Shown here: positions 23,776-35,039 of the stretch, one piece after another | Numbering within the stretch: position 1 is the first letter of the stretch | Layout: each line of letters opens with the position of its first letter | NCBI GenBank assembly: GCA_021234155.1 | Contig: JAJEKV010000033.1 | Span: 3,635,454 to 3,699,453, forward strand | Length of the DNA: 64,000 nt | Direction: 5' to 3' | Origin: Isoetes taiwanensis | Lineage: Eukaryota > Streptophyta > Lycopodiopsida > Isoetales > Isoetaceae | Position numbers and translations under genes: made by a program | Notes under the pieces: model-generated | Seen by the model: only the letters and a program-made list of their open reading frames with translations | What the model was told of the DNA's origin: nothing | The model's database searches: none

Positions 23776-24166
23776 AAAAAAACATAGAAGTTGAAAAGTG
23801 GTGGGCAGGTACTACCCCCGACGCGTTACTACGCCCGGAAACGCGCGCGTGATACCCCCTGCCCGCCACTTAGGGTTTTGACTGGTCAAATGGGTCAAAG
23901 TCAACGACTTTGACAGCTGGAACTTAAGGACAGCAGGGCATCCTATTATTTAGGTGAGTTGGAAAACTTTCTATAGGAAGGGCATGCACGATTTGACATG
24001 TGGATATATCCAGGTTGATAAGAAAATATATATATGAATGATGGTGATAGAAAAGGTGGAGCTGAGTGCAGATACAGGTGCGTGTATGAAGTTTGAGGAG
24101 CGGGTGGGTTTTAAGGAGACAGAGACTTGGCATACTTGGGTTCAAACCCAAGCTCTGATTCTAACA
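23776..24166 (+). mobile_element. LTR-A, 5' copy (390 bp)
   Basis: Nearly the same sequence recurs at about 27546-27935; both run from AAAAACATAGAAGTTGAAAA to CTCTGATTCTAACA. This copy is followed at 24168 by TGGTATCAGAGCC, a primer-binding site for initiator Met tRNA. The sequence GCAAG lies just before it (23771-23775) and just after the second copy (27936-27940), consistent with a 5-bp target duplication. The 5' end does not show the usual TG, so the left boundary is approximate. Confidence 0.75.
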
Positions 24167-24167
24167 T

Positions 24168-24180
24168 TGGTATCAGAGCC
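24168..24180 (+). other. Primer-binding site A (tRNA-iMet)
   Basis: TGGTATCAGAGCC, complementary to the 3' end of plant initiator Met tRNA, located 2 bases after the end of LTR-A. It is followed by about 180 bases of non-coding sequence and a purine tract. Confidence 0.85.
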
Positions 24181-24360
24181 ATGGTCCCAAGTAGAGGGTG
24201 CTTAACCGCACCGGGATAGTCCCCAGTGGTGTAGGGGTGAGAATGAGCAAAGCTTGGCCAATGGAAAGCCCAACTCCCGCAGTGGTGGAGTTGCCCGAGG
24301 AGGGGAGCATGTGGATTGTGGTGAAGGCTGGAATGGATTGGTGTGCCCATTAAGGGGGAA

Positions 24361-24537
24361 TGTTGGAATGTTGGAGTATGTGTAATGGGCACATATGGAG
24401 AATGACTCAGTGTAAGAGTGTTGAAAGCCCATCAAAGGGCTGGTAGCTCAGTGGTAGAGTACTTGGCTTGCAAGCAAGAGGTCCTGGGTTCGATCCCCAG
24501 CCTGTCCGCCCAATCATAGAAAGCTCATTTCTCAACA
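24361..24537 (+). mobile_element. LTR-B (177 bp) containing a tRNA-Ala-like sequence
   Basis: The segment starts TGTTGGAATG and ends CTCAACA, so the ends form the short TGTTG...CAACA inverted repeat typical of LTRs. It is preceded by the purine-rich TAAGGGGGAA (24351-24360) and followed directly by a primer-binding site TGGTATCAGAGC at 24538. It therefore has the layout of an LTR, and copia gag coding begins downstream. The second half holds a complete tRNA cloverleaf (24437-24508). No second copy of LTR-B exists in the window, since the copia 3' part was replaced by LTR-A. Confidence 0.65.
24437..24508 (+). tRNA. tRNA-Ala(TGC)-like sequence inside an LTR
   Basis: 72 bases fold as a tRNA. 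Acceptor GGGCTGG pairs with CCTGTCC (one G-T pair and one T-T mismatch). The D stem is GCTC/GAGT. The anticodon arm is CTTGG-CTTGCAA-GCAAG with anticodon TGC and a mismatch at its last pair. The T arm is CTGGG-TTCGATC-CCCAG. The A box (TAGCTCAGTGG) and B box (GGTTCGATCCC) match the RNA polymerase III consensus. The stem mismatches and the location between LTR ends suggest a tRNA-derived insert or promoter rather than a housekeeping tRNA gene. No T4 terminator follows closely. Confidence 0.6.
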
Positions 24538-27500
24538 TGGTATCAGAGCTAACTAGTTCCTGCCCTGTGATAATGACAACCAGATTCGGGGCAAATCTAT
24601 TGCCCGTGATAATGACAACCGTTCCGGCAAATCTATTGAACTCTATTGAAGTCTTTAAAGGAGATGGAGGATTTCAAATCTGGAAGGTGGGTATTAGAGG
24701 TGTGCTGGAGTTTGAAAAGTTGTGGTACTTGTTTGATGGTAGTCCAGTAAGCGGGGCAACTAGCTCCGTAATTCAAGCTGCTGCTAGTAGTGGTAATGCT
24801 CAATGCAGTGCGGGGAACTTCAGGTGAAGGTGTGTCTACCGCAAGGGCAACTTCTCACGAGTTCGGAGCGAAGATGAAGCTAAGATTATGGAGGCCCGTG
24901 CCATAATCATGTGTAAGGTAGGCACCGCTTTAAATCAAGCTTCGAGGCATGAAGCCTAAGGAAATGTGGGATTATTTGATAAAGCACTATGAACAAAAAG
25001 TTCTTCACAAATAGATGTGCTAGAAAAAGCAGTTAAGGAAGATGAAATTGTTTGAGAAGGATAACCGACCGACTTTTTGGAGAGATTTGAGTCCATTATT
25101 GCAGATCTTGAGGGAGCTGGAAATATCTTGAATGAAAAGATTATCAAATACTTGCTTTGGCAAGAGCGAAGATCTCATAATAGTCACTTGGCAACTTTAC
25201 TCGTAAATGTAGCCACTTCCAAGGAGCATGCTATCGAATGATACGCATACGAGTTTGAAACAGATCTACTATTACACGGGAAGCTGATCAATCCTGTCTT
25301 GTATACAGGTAAGACTAAAAGAGGTGGTTTTGTAAGAAGGAAAGTAGGACCTTGTTATGCTTGCAATCAATTTGGTCGCCTAAAGAGTGAATGTCCAAAC
25401 AATAGTGAGAAGGAATTTAGATGTTTCAATTGTGAAGGCAAAGGGCATTTTGCTTTTGATTGCCCAAGTCCTAAAAAGGGAAGAGGTCGAGGGGGATTCT
25501 CTGAAACTTATAGAGGTGGCAGAGGCAGGGGAAAATTCAAAGGAGGCTCAAGTATGTGATAGAAAAGCAAGATAGTAGTGAAGGTGAACTTGAGAATGAT
25601 ACCTTGGAGGTAAGGAAGAATTTAGCTTGTAATGTTTCAGAGTTTCCAAGGAAAAGCAATAACCAATTTGTTGTTATAGATTCAGGAGCAGAAAAAAGTG
25701 TGATGTGTGACTTGTATATGCTTAAGGATTGGGAAAAGAAGGAAGGACATGTGCAACTTGGTGATGGGGGTTTGAAGAAAATAGAAGATACCGGAGTTTT
25801 AGAGTTGTTTGACTTAAATGGCAAAACTGTAAAATTGAGAGATGTTTTGTGTGTGCCCAGTCTTGTTAGAAATCTCATATCCGTATGCTAGCTTGTGGAT
25901 TTGGGATATAAAGTACTGTTTGAACAGATCCGTTGTAAAGTATTTCTTAATGGTGAATTAAAGTTTATTGGCAAAAGAGTTGGTAATCTCTTTGGATTGG
26001 ATATGGAGCATCTTCATGAAATTAACCTTGTGGAATATTCAGATGTGAAAATATGGCATAACAGATTATGTCATGTAAATGTTTGCAACAATTAAAAAGA
26101 CTTGGAGAAAAGGGATTAATATCTGCCAAGGTACAAAATGAAAAGTTCTTATGTGGGGTCATCAACTTGAAAAGCAATCAAGATTGCCATTTAAAAGGTC
26201 ACACAAAAGAGCAAAGGGCATTTTGGATTTGGTGCACACAGATTTATGTGGTCCTATAAATGTTACTAGTTTGAGTGGGCATAGATATTTCATGAGCTTT
26301 ATTGATGATTTCAGCAGAAAAACCAAGTGTTATATTTTGAAAACAAAAGACCAAGCTTGTGATGCTTTGAAGTTATTTATCACTGAAACCGAAGCTAGAA
26401 ACCGGAAGGAAGATAAAGTGCATAAGGTCGACGGAGGAGATGAATATATCTCCGATGAATTTAAAGCTTTTGTGCAAACAGGGGAATCGGGGAGGCAATT
26501 GACATGCGCGATACTCACCACAACAAAATGGAGTTGCGTAAAGGAAAAATAGAACATTGCTTGATGCCGTGAGGTCCATGTTGAAGTACTCGGCTTACCA
26601 AATTATTTATGGGATGAAGTCAGAAGACGGGTCGCTACATTCAAAACTTGTTACCTTCATCAAGTATTAAAGGTGCAATTCCGTAAATGCTTTGGTCCGT
26701 AAGTCACCTTCTTATGATAGATTAAAAGCATATGGGTGTTTATGCTTTGTACATGTGCCCTGAAGAACTAAGGAAAAAGTTGGATGATAGAGCATACATA
26801 TCTTATCTAGTAGGGTATGATTCTAACTCGAAAGCATTCGATTATATGATCCCTCGCTAGAAGAAAAATTATAGTGAGTAGAGATGTGGTCTTCAATGAA
26901 AATGAATTTTATAGAAAAATTCCCAAGATAAATAATCAAGATCCATGTGAAAGTGAAAGGAAAGATAGTATTGAAGAAGAAAAATCAAATCAATAAGTGA
27001 AGAGGAGAAAACTCAAGGATTGAAGCAGGTAGATTTGAGTGACTCTGATAATGAGTCAGAAATGATTCCAAGTAATGTTGTTGAGCCAGAAGTGGAATCA
27101 AGTGCTGAGCAAGAGATTGAACACCAAGAGGCGAGGGTGATAAAACCATAGACCAAAAGAAAACCTGCATTTAACAGAAGCTCAAATGTTGGCGTAAGAA
27201 GCCAAACATAATTTAGAGTCTCATGGTAGAACCGAACTTGGGAAAAGTAAAAGACTTAGATCTCGTGTAGGAGAAATTAATATTGTATTTGACATTTTGA
27301 TACTTGAGATGATAAGATTCCACAAAATTATATGGAGGCGCTTCAAGATATGAATGGAAAGAACTCGAAATGTGCTATGGAAGAAGAAATGAGAGCATTC
27401 AAAAGAACAAACACTTATACAGTGGTAGATATTCCTTCTGATAAGAATATAGTTGGAAGTAAGTGGATCTATAGAATAAAACCAGGAGTAGACAAAAAAA

Positions 27501-27544
27501 TACTAAGAAATTCAAAGCCGGACTTGTTGCACGTATTTTACACG
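24538..27544 (+). mobile_element. Ty1/copia gag-pol, truncated inside RT
   Basis: Plus-strand domains appear in order. The gag start region has VFKGDGGFQIWKVG (24650). Two zinc knuckles follow at 25350-25480: a decayed CYACNQFGRLKSEC and a canonical CFNCEGKGHFAFDC. Protease has VVIDSGAEKSVM (25675). The integrase pre-domain is KIWHNRLCHVN (26050), then LDLVHTDLCGP and FIDDFSRK (26230-26320), and the C-terminal part has EELRKKLDDRAYISYLVGYD (26760). The RT start has NIVGSKWIYRIKPG (27445) and FKAGLVAR (27515), after which LTR-A begins abruptly. The rest of RT and RNase H are missing. Several frameshifts and stops make it non-autonomous. Confidence 0.85.
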
Positions 27545-27545
27545 T

Positions 27546-27935
27546 AAAAACATAGAAGTTGAAAAGTGGTGGGGTGTACTACCCGGACGTTGCTACGGCC
27601 GCTTTAAAAACGCTGATACCCCCCGCCCGCCACTTAGGGTTTTGATCGTCAAATGGGTCAAAGTCAACGACTTTTGACAAACCGGAACTTAAGGACAAAC
27701 AGGGGCATCCTATTATTTAGGTGAGTTGGAAAACTTTCTATAGGAAGGGCATGCACGATTTGACATGTGGATATATCCAAAGTTGATAAGAAAATATATA
27801 TAAGAATGATGGTGATAGAAAAGGTGGAGCTGAGTGCAGATACAGGTGCGTGTATGAAGTTTGAGGAGCGGGTGGGTTTGAAGGAGACAGAGACTTGGCA
27901 TACTTGGGTTCAAACCCCAAGCTCTGATTCTAACA
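27546..27935 (+). mobile_element. LTR-A, 3' copy
   Basis: About 390 bases near-identical to 23776-24166, with small indels in the GC-rich first part. It follows directly on the broken RT frame, with no polypurine tract between them, and is followed by GCAAG (27936-27940), the same five bases as at 23771-23775. Confidence 0.75.
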
Positions 27936-27940
27936 GCAAG

Positions 27941-28760
27941 GGCAAAAAACAAAGTTCTCTAGGAATACCATAATATCGACCAACTTTGACTTCCAAATCG
28001 TGACTACTTGTTCTTACCCTAGAGATTAGATTCCTTTTTTTGGCATCGAGATTTGCATCCAAATAGTCTTGTTCCACATAAATCACCATTGGGTTGATCT
28101 CATGCCTATAGAAGTCTAGCTTCATTCCTGGTGTCTCCCACAACCTTATAAGAATCATGTCTTATACGAGGCATCTGATCCCAATATGTTATTCTGGCAA
28201 ATTGTGCAAATCAGTCCCCCAATTTTCTGCCCACACACATAGCTATGTATACCAAGTTGGATGTTCTTGTTGTGTGGATTCTATCAAGGCCTGTGCTTGC
28301 ATACTGTTTTCATTGAGCTTTCTAACCCCAACCAACTAGACATGTGTCTAATAGAGCGTTTCTCCTCAAGTGGAAGAAAGCAACCTCTGCCAAGAGAATA
28401 GCATATGGTGTTTCGGCTTTGACTCCTAGCTCACTTAAGAGGAAGCACATTTGGACATTTCCAACTTTTGCATATATATTCCTCATACCGTGTCCAGCAC
28501 AGATGCAGAATCATCAAGGTAAGCATAGTTGTGGTTGAGTGACTCTGTCACTCCAGCTAGCCGTCCATCCAAAGGAATATCTAGATTCTTCAATTTTCAA
28601 ATGTCTATGTGGTTCATCTAGTAAGTGATGTGCTCTAAGCACTGGGACGACATAGAGTTACTCATCGCTATTTGTGCATCTTTTGATAGGCCAAACAACT
28701 GCCTTTTCCACAAACCGAACAAGCCACATCAATTTGGTTGGATTTATCGCATCTAATGTG
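27941..28760. other. Spacer, nothing recognised
   Basis: No recognisable coding domain, LTR or RNA gene. Short frames on both strands look random. Confidence 0.25.
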
Positions 28761-28764
28761 ATGA

Positions 28765-29260
28765 ATTACATTATTTATGGTATGTGTTGAGTTTGAAGTT
28801 GCTATTGGTGATTATATGATTATGCGTGATTTGGGTACTCATATCGAGATGAATGATGAGATGATGACATTACGACGAAATGAAACTTGTGGAGGAGACA
28901 ATCAAGTTTTGGAATTCTTTAATATTAAAATTGCAACTGCTTTATCTATGAAAATATCTAAAGATTGATATACATAGTATTCTTGAATTCTTTATTAATG
29001 ATTATAAAGATGTCCAAGTCCTCTAAGTGAATTGAGGTCATTTCTAATAGAATTGAAATGAAAGTCTTTATTGGACTTGGAAATTTTTAGCCTAAAGAGC
29101 TGGACTTGGAAATTCTTAGCCTAAAGGGTTGGAATTGAATATTTCTGATTGTGGATTCAATCAGGGTTAAAATCATGGACTTGGTTATGTTAATTTGCCA
29201 TATAATTTCTTGATCGAGGACGATCAATCCCAAGAAGGAAAGGAATTGATATGGTGGTGC
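28765..29260 (+). mobile_element. 3' tail of another gypsy-type element
   Basis: At 28777-28850 the plus strand encodes VEFEVAIGDYMIMR, resembling the FEVGDYVM motif of the gypsy integrase C-terminal region. Near 29213 lies GATCGAGGACGATCAATCCC, followed by purine-rich AAGAAGGAAAGGAAT and then TGATATGG (29247). The same layout (GATCGAGGACGATCAGCC, purines, TGATATGG) precedes the 3' LTR of the gag element at 44360, so this is a relative whose LTR start is at 29247. The LTR downstream is too diverged to trace. Confidence 0.45.
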
Positions 29261-30485
29261 TTTCGTGGGAGTGGTTCTAAAGTAAGAACTAGATAGTTAC
29301 ATGGAAATGAACATAAGACTTGCACCATTGAGATATTTATGGAACCTTGGAAAAGATTGAGATCCTATAATTGGCCCACCTACCTTTACCTTTTTTCCAA
29401 AAGGCTCCTCAGGCGCTTATTGGATTCAAATCCATCTCCATCCCTATCTCACGCCGAGTCATAACCATGGCAATTTTGGCAAACAAAAACCCCTTTTTTC
29501 CGGATTTGCTAGAAGATCCTTTTTTTGATGGGCTTTCCTTGTCTTAAAAAACTCCTATTATAAAAAGGACTCCAGATTTGCAAAATAAAATCAGCTATGG
29601 TCATTTTGAGAATAAATCTGACCCTGCTTTGCTCATTCGGGTTATCATAAAGGCTGCACTGCTTGAAAGCTTAGATACTGCAGGTTCTTGGCACAAGACT
29701 AGTTACGATCACTTCCACAACAATAATCTTAAAACCATGGAGGACTTCAACTGGAAAATAAGAGCTTTTGAAAAAAACCAAAACTGAAAACTTGATTACT
29801 TTTAGTTCTTTGCTTCACATAGTATCCCAGGTCCGTGAACTTTGCTTACCAAATTTCTTTTATTCAGAGCCAAGGCCCTACCAAGGCCTGCTGGAGGGAA
29901 AAGAGAGCTCAATGGTTGGCTAGATGGAATGTGCAGGAGCACAGGTGCATACATGTCCAAACAGAGGCAGATCGCCATAGCTTGAGGTAATATCTTGACG
30001 ATTGCTTCCTCAGCAAGCTTTGGGATGCTAATGCCCTTGAACAGGTCAAGACAAAGACACTACCGCCACATAAATCCCACATTGAAACGAGGCCCCGCAA
30101 TGCTACCTCGCTGCACCCACTTGCCCATGAAAAGGCGCAGACTCATTGCCTCCATTCGCACAGGGCACATCATCTTCGAATTGAGACAGCAGATGGATTG
30201 GTGAGCCACGCCAGACGTGCCTCGGCCAATGCCGCCAAATGGGAGTCATTGAGGATGAATCTCATACCCTTCAAAGTTGCCCAAAGATATGATCAAATTC
30301 GACACGATATGTTGAGTTGGTCGCCCGCCACCGCTACATGTGACATTGAGCACAAGATCCGCATGCGGTGCCGGGATCATATCTTCAAGAGGTTATGGAC
30401 ATGCGAGATCAGCTATGTCCCCGCACACACTTGACATGTATATAAACATTGATGTATACTTGTACGCTTTGACAAAGATTCTTAT
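29261..30485. other. Unclassified stretch
   Basis: Contains short open frames on both strands with no recognised domain. The part at 29880-30430 is more GC-rich than its surroundings and could be old transposon coding sequence, but no motif was found. Confidence 0.25.
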
Positions 30486-30489
30486 TATC

Positions 30490-30627
30490 GCCACTCGCTT
30501 TTTCCTCGAAACCCTTTCAAGGCAGGGGTTTTAACCCTGACAAGAATAAGTTTGTCAAGGCCCTTATGGGTCCCATAGGCCGATTGGCCTCAGTGGGACT
30601 ATAAAAAATCATTCTCATTCATTCTTT
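30490..30627 (+). mobile_element. 130-bp-family retroposon copy
   Basis: Starts GCCACTCGCTTTTTCCTCG and continues through GGGTCCCATAGGCCGATTGG to a CATTCTCATTCATTC tail. It aligns along its whole length with the insertion at 10093-10222, and its 5' end GCCAC agrees with the boundary fixed by the empty site there. Target duplications were not identified. Confidence 0.7.
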
Positions 30628-30973
30628 CTGCTTTTTAAACTTATTCAGCAAGAAGGGAACTTCTAAATTACCATTATGAAGTCGCCGACATTCCACAGTA
30701 CCGTGATGGAGTTGATAACATAGTGCTTTAATCTACTTATCCCTTGCATCATGTCCTCCAAGGTTTCTCTCTCTCACATGGATCTCCATGATGAAGAGAC
30801 ACAAACAAGAAAGAGAACAAGACCTAGAGATCGAAACTAGATAAGGGATTCCACTTCAAATTGTCACTTGAAAAGGATCAGAAACTATATTGATAACATA
30901 ATACGTACAATGCCAATGAAGGGCGACACGAAACAAGACACTGAGATATATGTTTGTTGTCTTGCAAACTTTC

Positions 30974-31112
30974 TTCCAATAATTTGTATATTCCATGCTA
31001 TATGTTCCTCTCAATACAGTGACAATCCTCAACATTATCCGATTCCAAGAATAATTTGCATATTCCATGTCAGATGTTCCTCTCAATGCAGTGACAATCC
31101 GCAACATTATCC
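30974..31112. repeat. About 70-bp tandem duplication
   Basis: Two adjacent units share AATAATTTG(T/C)ATATTCCATG, ATGTTCCTCTCAAT(A/G)CAGTG and CAACATTATCCG. Diverged relatives of this sequence occur near 35110-35200, so the region belongs to a dispersed repeat. Confidence 0.85.
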
Positions 31113-31268
31113 GTAGCGATGTTTTTGTTGTTAGACATGATGTGGTGTTTGGCACTTGGGAAAGATTTAGGTAGGCACTTTTTGAGCATACACATGGCGA
31201 TTTGGCATAAATTTCATATTTTGGCAAAATTGGCTAGGCAAAATCTAAAGAATATGGTCTTCAATTTT

Positions 31269-31378
31269 GATCTAGTGGTAACACACTAGTTCTAGCAACT
31301 ATAGGTCTCGAGTTTGAGACTGTCCAGAATCACACTCTAAACTGTTGGATGCTGCCTAGTGGCGTGATGTTAAAACAA

Positions 31379-31449
<71 letters not shown>

Positions 31450-31450
31450 A
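31269..31450 (+). mobile_element. tRNA-derived SINE with (ATCT)n tail and 11-bp TSD
   Basis: The 182-bp element begins GATCTAGTGGTAACACACTAG (A-box-like), has GGTCTCGAGTTTGAGACT (B-box-like) about 40 bases later, a unique body, and a tail of about 17 ATCT units. It is bounded by TCTTCAATTTT at 31258-31268 and 31451-31461, an exact 11-bp target duplication. The size, promoter layout and simple-repeat tail fit plant tRNA-type SINEs, which depend on LINE reverse transcriptase. Confidence 0.85.
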
Positions 31451-31479
31451 TCTTCAATTTTAATCCATGTGTGGTTCAA

Positions 31480-31700
31480 CTTCAGTGGTTGGGTTATAGT
31501 GGGATATGTGCATGCTATGTGTATGATGTATGTACATGTTTGTACGAAATGTGTGCAATGCTTGTACAAAATTTTTCGTACTTGCTTCAGATTTCTACAA
31601 ATTAAACATCAAGTCAGAATTGTTATGATGCAAGAAAAGTTTTCACAAAGTAGTAACCAAGATGTACATGATATTATAACATTTGGTTTGTTCTCGATAT
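31480..31700. repeat. Dispersed repeat shared with 35040-35310
   Basis: Words such as GCTTCAGATTTCTACAAATT and GTACAAAATTTT occur in the same order and spacing at 35200-35240, followed in both places by ATGCAAGA(A/G)AA and a GTACAT(G/A)ATATT(A/G)TA(A/G)CAT region. The copies are too diverged to fix ends. Confidence 0.55.
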
Positions 31701-31741
31701 GGACTCAGGCAATCAGAATGATAAACATCTTTAGCACTTGA

Positions 31742-32200
31742 TGGATGCTCCGCAAAATTTATGGGACATGTAATTTATGTCATTACAAAGGCAAAATGAC
31801 CAAATCCTCCTTTTAATACATAGACCATTATAAGTTTATTTTCTTTTCTCATCACCGGTCTATATGCAAAGAAAAGGGTGTAGTTTTATAAGTGGGAGTG
31901 ATGAGAGCTTTCTATATAGCCTAGGCAATTCGGATGCATCACGATACTATAAAAAAAGAAAATTAGAAACCAAGCAATATAAATTCCATTGTATATGAGA
32001 TGAGATAAACTCACTTATGATTTATTTATTCAATATGAAGCATATGTACTCAAGTTTTATTCATGATTCATGACATCTTGGTAGATCTAGCATGTGACTT
32101 TGTATGACTTGGCATTGGCAACTTGGGTGCAATCGATATCATTCCAGCTTGACTTGTGGCGTGCACCACAATTGGTACCATAGTAGAGCTTGAATGGCTT
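31742..32200. other. AT-rich spacer, nothing recognised
   Basis: No coding, RNA or repeat feature could be supported. Confidence 0.25.
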
Positions 32201-32214
32201 CCCACCACTTAGGG

Positions 32215-34862
32215 TTTCCGTTGACTAACCCAAAAGGTGCTCTGCCCGCGTTCTTGAGTCCCCAAATTCAATTCTAGGCACCCTTTCCGCAGCCAGAGAC
32301 CCCTCAAACTTTGGGAGTCATGGCCACAGAAGATGGGCCGGCCTGGGAAACCCAAGGCGAGGGCCCGCCCAAGACAAACGGTCCCGATCAGCCATCATGG
32401 ACAGGGAGAGTCATCCTCCATGAAGAAGGAGGCTCGGCTAAGGCTAAGGCCCCTCAGTGAGGCCCAGCCCGGCCGGAAGGGATTAATTGCTCGCACCATA
32501 GGAACTCCCGCCTCGGCAGAGAATTGGAGCCACGCCAAAGGGGAATGGAGGCTAACAAAGGCTCGTATTGAGGCTAACAGGCCCACCGGGCCGGGCATGG
32601 CAAAGGAGATGGAGTCCCCGGCATCCCATGTGCTCAAAAGGCAAATCGGGATCGAGAAGAACCGTGATCACAAAGCTTGAGACCCGCGACGCCGATGTGG
32701 AAGATGGCCTTGGCCTTGCACACACCGGAAGCGGCAAGCAGCAGCCGTCAGAGGTCATTACATGCGGGTTCGCCAGACTCGTGGTTCATCACCGACACCA
32801 TGACACAGAGAGGGAGCGCGAATGCAGAGACGATGGTCACGCCGGCTCCCCGGCTTCGGGGTAGAGGCAGCCACCACCACCATGGCATCGGGGAGCACAG
32901 TCGCCTTTTGCGCATGCCCGCATACGCCTTGGATCTTCGTGAGTAAGATCGAACAAAGAAGCCCGCCCCGCACGCCTGTAGTGCCGGGCTCGAGATGCCT
33001 CGCTACCGTAGCCCGGAGCTCCGTGGGTTGGGCGGGCAACCGCCCACGACAGAGCCGTGGGTCTCCCTAGAGGTTCATAGTCGAGCTGCAGCAAGTCTGT
33101 GGCGGGGAGATGGCCAAGCGGCTAAAGAGCTCGCAAGAGCTGTCCTCCCCACTTCCGCGGGGGCGAGAACGGCTCGGGCCGCTATCCCGCCACGCCTCCA
33201 CACCGCAGCCCGTGACCTTCCCGACTGCTTTGCCCGCTCTCCGGCCACTCCACGCCATCCCAGCCACACTCCGGTCCACTCCACGCCATCCCGGCCCACC
33301 ACCACCACCCCCAAAGACAGACCGGTGCCCACCTTGGACCCGCCAGTCGTAAACTCGAGGCCTTGGCGAAGCGAGAGGCCTACACCGGTAGTTCGAGGCA
33401 TGCGAGCAACGCCAGGGAGAGTCGCCCACCACATCCAACACACATTCTCGATCGGATGACATTCCCGGGCAGTTCACATTTCTCGAGCAGCCCGCATGGG
33501 GCTCGCCGGGGGCGTGACCGCATTGTCATATTCATTTGCGGATGGATGCACGTGATGCCATATTGCGCCAGGGCGGATGTTGAAGGGGACATCCCCTGAC
33601 GTGGACCGGACCTCACACCCGCGCAACGGAGGCACGCAGACGAGAGCTTGTCGCGGTCGAGGCATTCGCCAATAGGGGGAGTGCCGCAGATTGCCCGGCG
33701 GGATGCACATTTTCCGAACTGCCATCGCTGCTGCGGACCAGCAGCCCCAACCCACAACTGACGCGGCCACCTTCAAGCTTCTACCACGCCCCCCTTCTCC
33801 TGCTCCTACTCCTGCTCCCTCGCGGCCCCGCCCTCTCAGCCACATCTTGCCTCCGCTCCATCTACTTCTCACTCGCCCTCGCTTCTGCCCTCCTCCCAGG
33901 ACTCCCGGTGCGCGATACCATCCCCGCTGACAAATAGGGAATTGCCTCCCGGGGTGGTCTCATGGAATTGTCGAGGAAAACCCCTTGGCGTATAAATACA
34001 GTCCGAACTCTCGTGGCAGCGGTATGGATCTCATCTTCCTCATGGAACATGGGAGCATCTTTGAGCCTGAGCTACACGATTTGCCGAGTTACCAACATTT
34101 CGGTCTTCAATAATTGCACAGGATAGCGGGTCATGGGGGAGTGGCTTGCTACTACCCGGACAACCTTGGCACATTAAGTTACCCTCCGTACGCACAGATG
34201 ACACAACCGGTACTTCTGGTTCGTGGTGCATAATACCGCTGGCAACCCTCTTTTCTCGGGTCGCCTATATTTTCCCCACGCAGACAAAGACCTTCTATCG
34301 CAACCACCCCGATGCGGATAGGATGGACCCGTATGTCGATCTATATGATGACATACGCCAAATCGCTAGTTTGGCTCGGTCGTCCCTTCTTGGAGATTTC
34401 AATGCACGACAGAGTAGAGCAGCCCATGCGACTTGACCCCCCTCACGACGATGTCCCCGCAGCCTACGCCTCCGCCAGCCCGCCCGCTGGTCGGATGACG
34501 AAATGTGTCACTTTCGCTTTGGCGTTTGCTCTGCTATGTGGCATTTTGACTTGATAATTTGCAATGGCCTTTTCACAAAGGCCCGATTCTCGCAAGTGCA
34601 CATGCAGACAACAATCGTGGGGAGGGTCTAGTGGGTGGACTATGTGCTTGTAGTTGCGCTAAGATATGCATCTCATCGGGCCAAGCTTCCGGGTGGGCAC
34701 GCATGCATTGCCGGGATGAGGAGGTCGACTTAGATCACCTCCCACTTTATTTGGACCTGGTTTGGCGAGCCGCCGGAACCCCCACTATGCCAGCCCTCGC
34801 CCGTCCTCGGGTTGAGACTCCATTATTTGCGCGTAGGACTACGAATAAAAATCATTTATGAA
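32215..34862 (+). mobile_element. GC-rich LINE fragment (ORF1 region and endonuclease)
   Basis: This block is clearly richer in G+C than either flank. The last 900 bases encode an apurinic-type endonuclease in shifting plus-strand frames: VSWNCRG (33955), ACYYPDN (34150), SLLGDFNARQ (34385), then LIICNG (34552) and DLDHLPLYLDL (34730), matching the WNxRG, GDFN and SDHxP motifs of LINE ORF2. The upstream 1.7 kb is Pro/Arg-rich with long overlapping frames on both strands and could be ORF1, but no zinc knuckle was found. RT is absent; the element stops near 34860. It is 3'-truncated, so it did not arise by ordinary 5' truncation. Confidence 0.6.
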
Positions 34863-35004
34863 ATTGTTGAAATTGTGAACTAGGATCACTACTTGTTATA
34901 TGAAAGGTAACTTGGTGCCTCGCTTTTCCGGCTTTTATACTAAATTCTACATTGCATTTTTTGTAGATATCAAATCAGTAACAGTCTAGAAACATATCAA
35001 AGTT

Positions 35005-35029
35005 AAAAAAAAAAAAAAAAAAAAAAAAA
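35005..35029 (+). repeat. Poly(A) tract
   Basis: About 24 consecutive A. It could be the tail of a decayed retroposon, but no element body was recognised upstream. Confidence 0.7.
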
Positions 35030-35039
35030 CTCATCCCGA

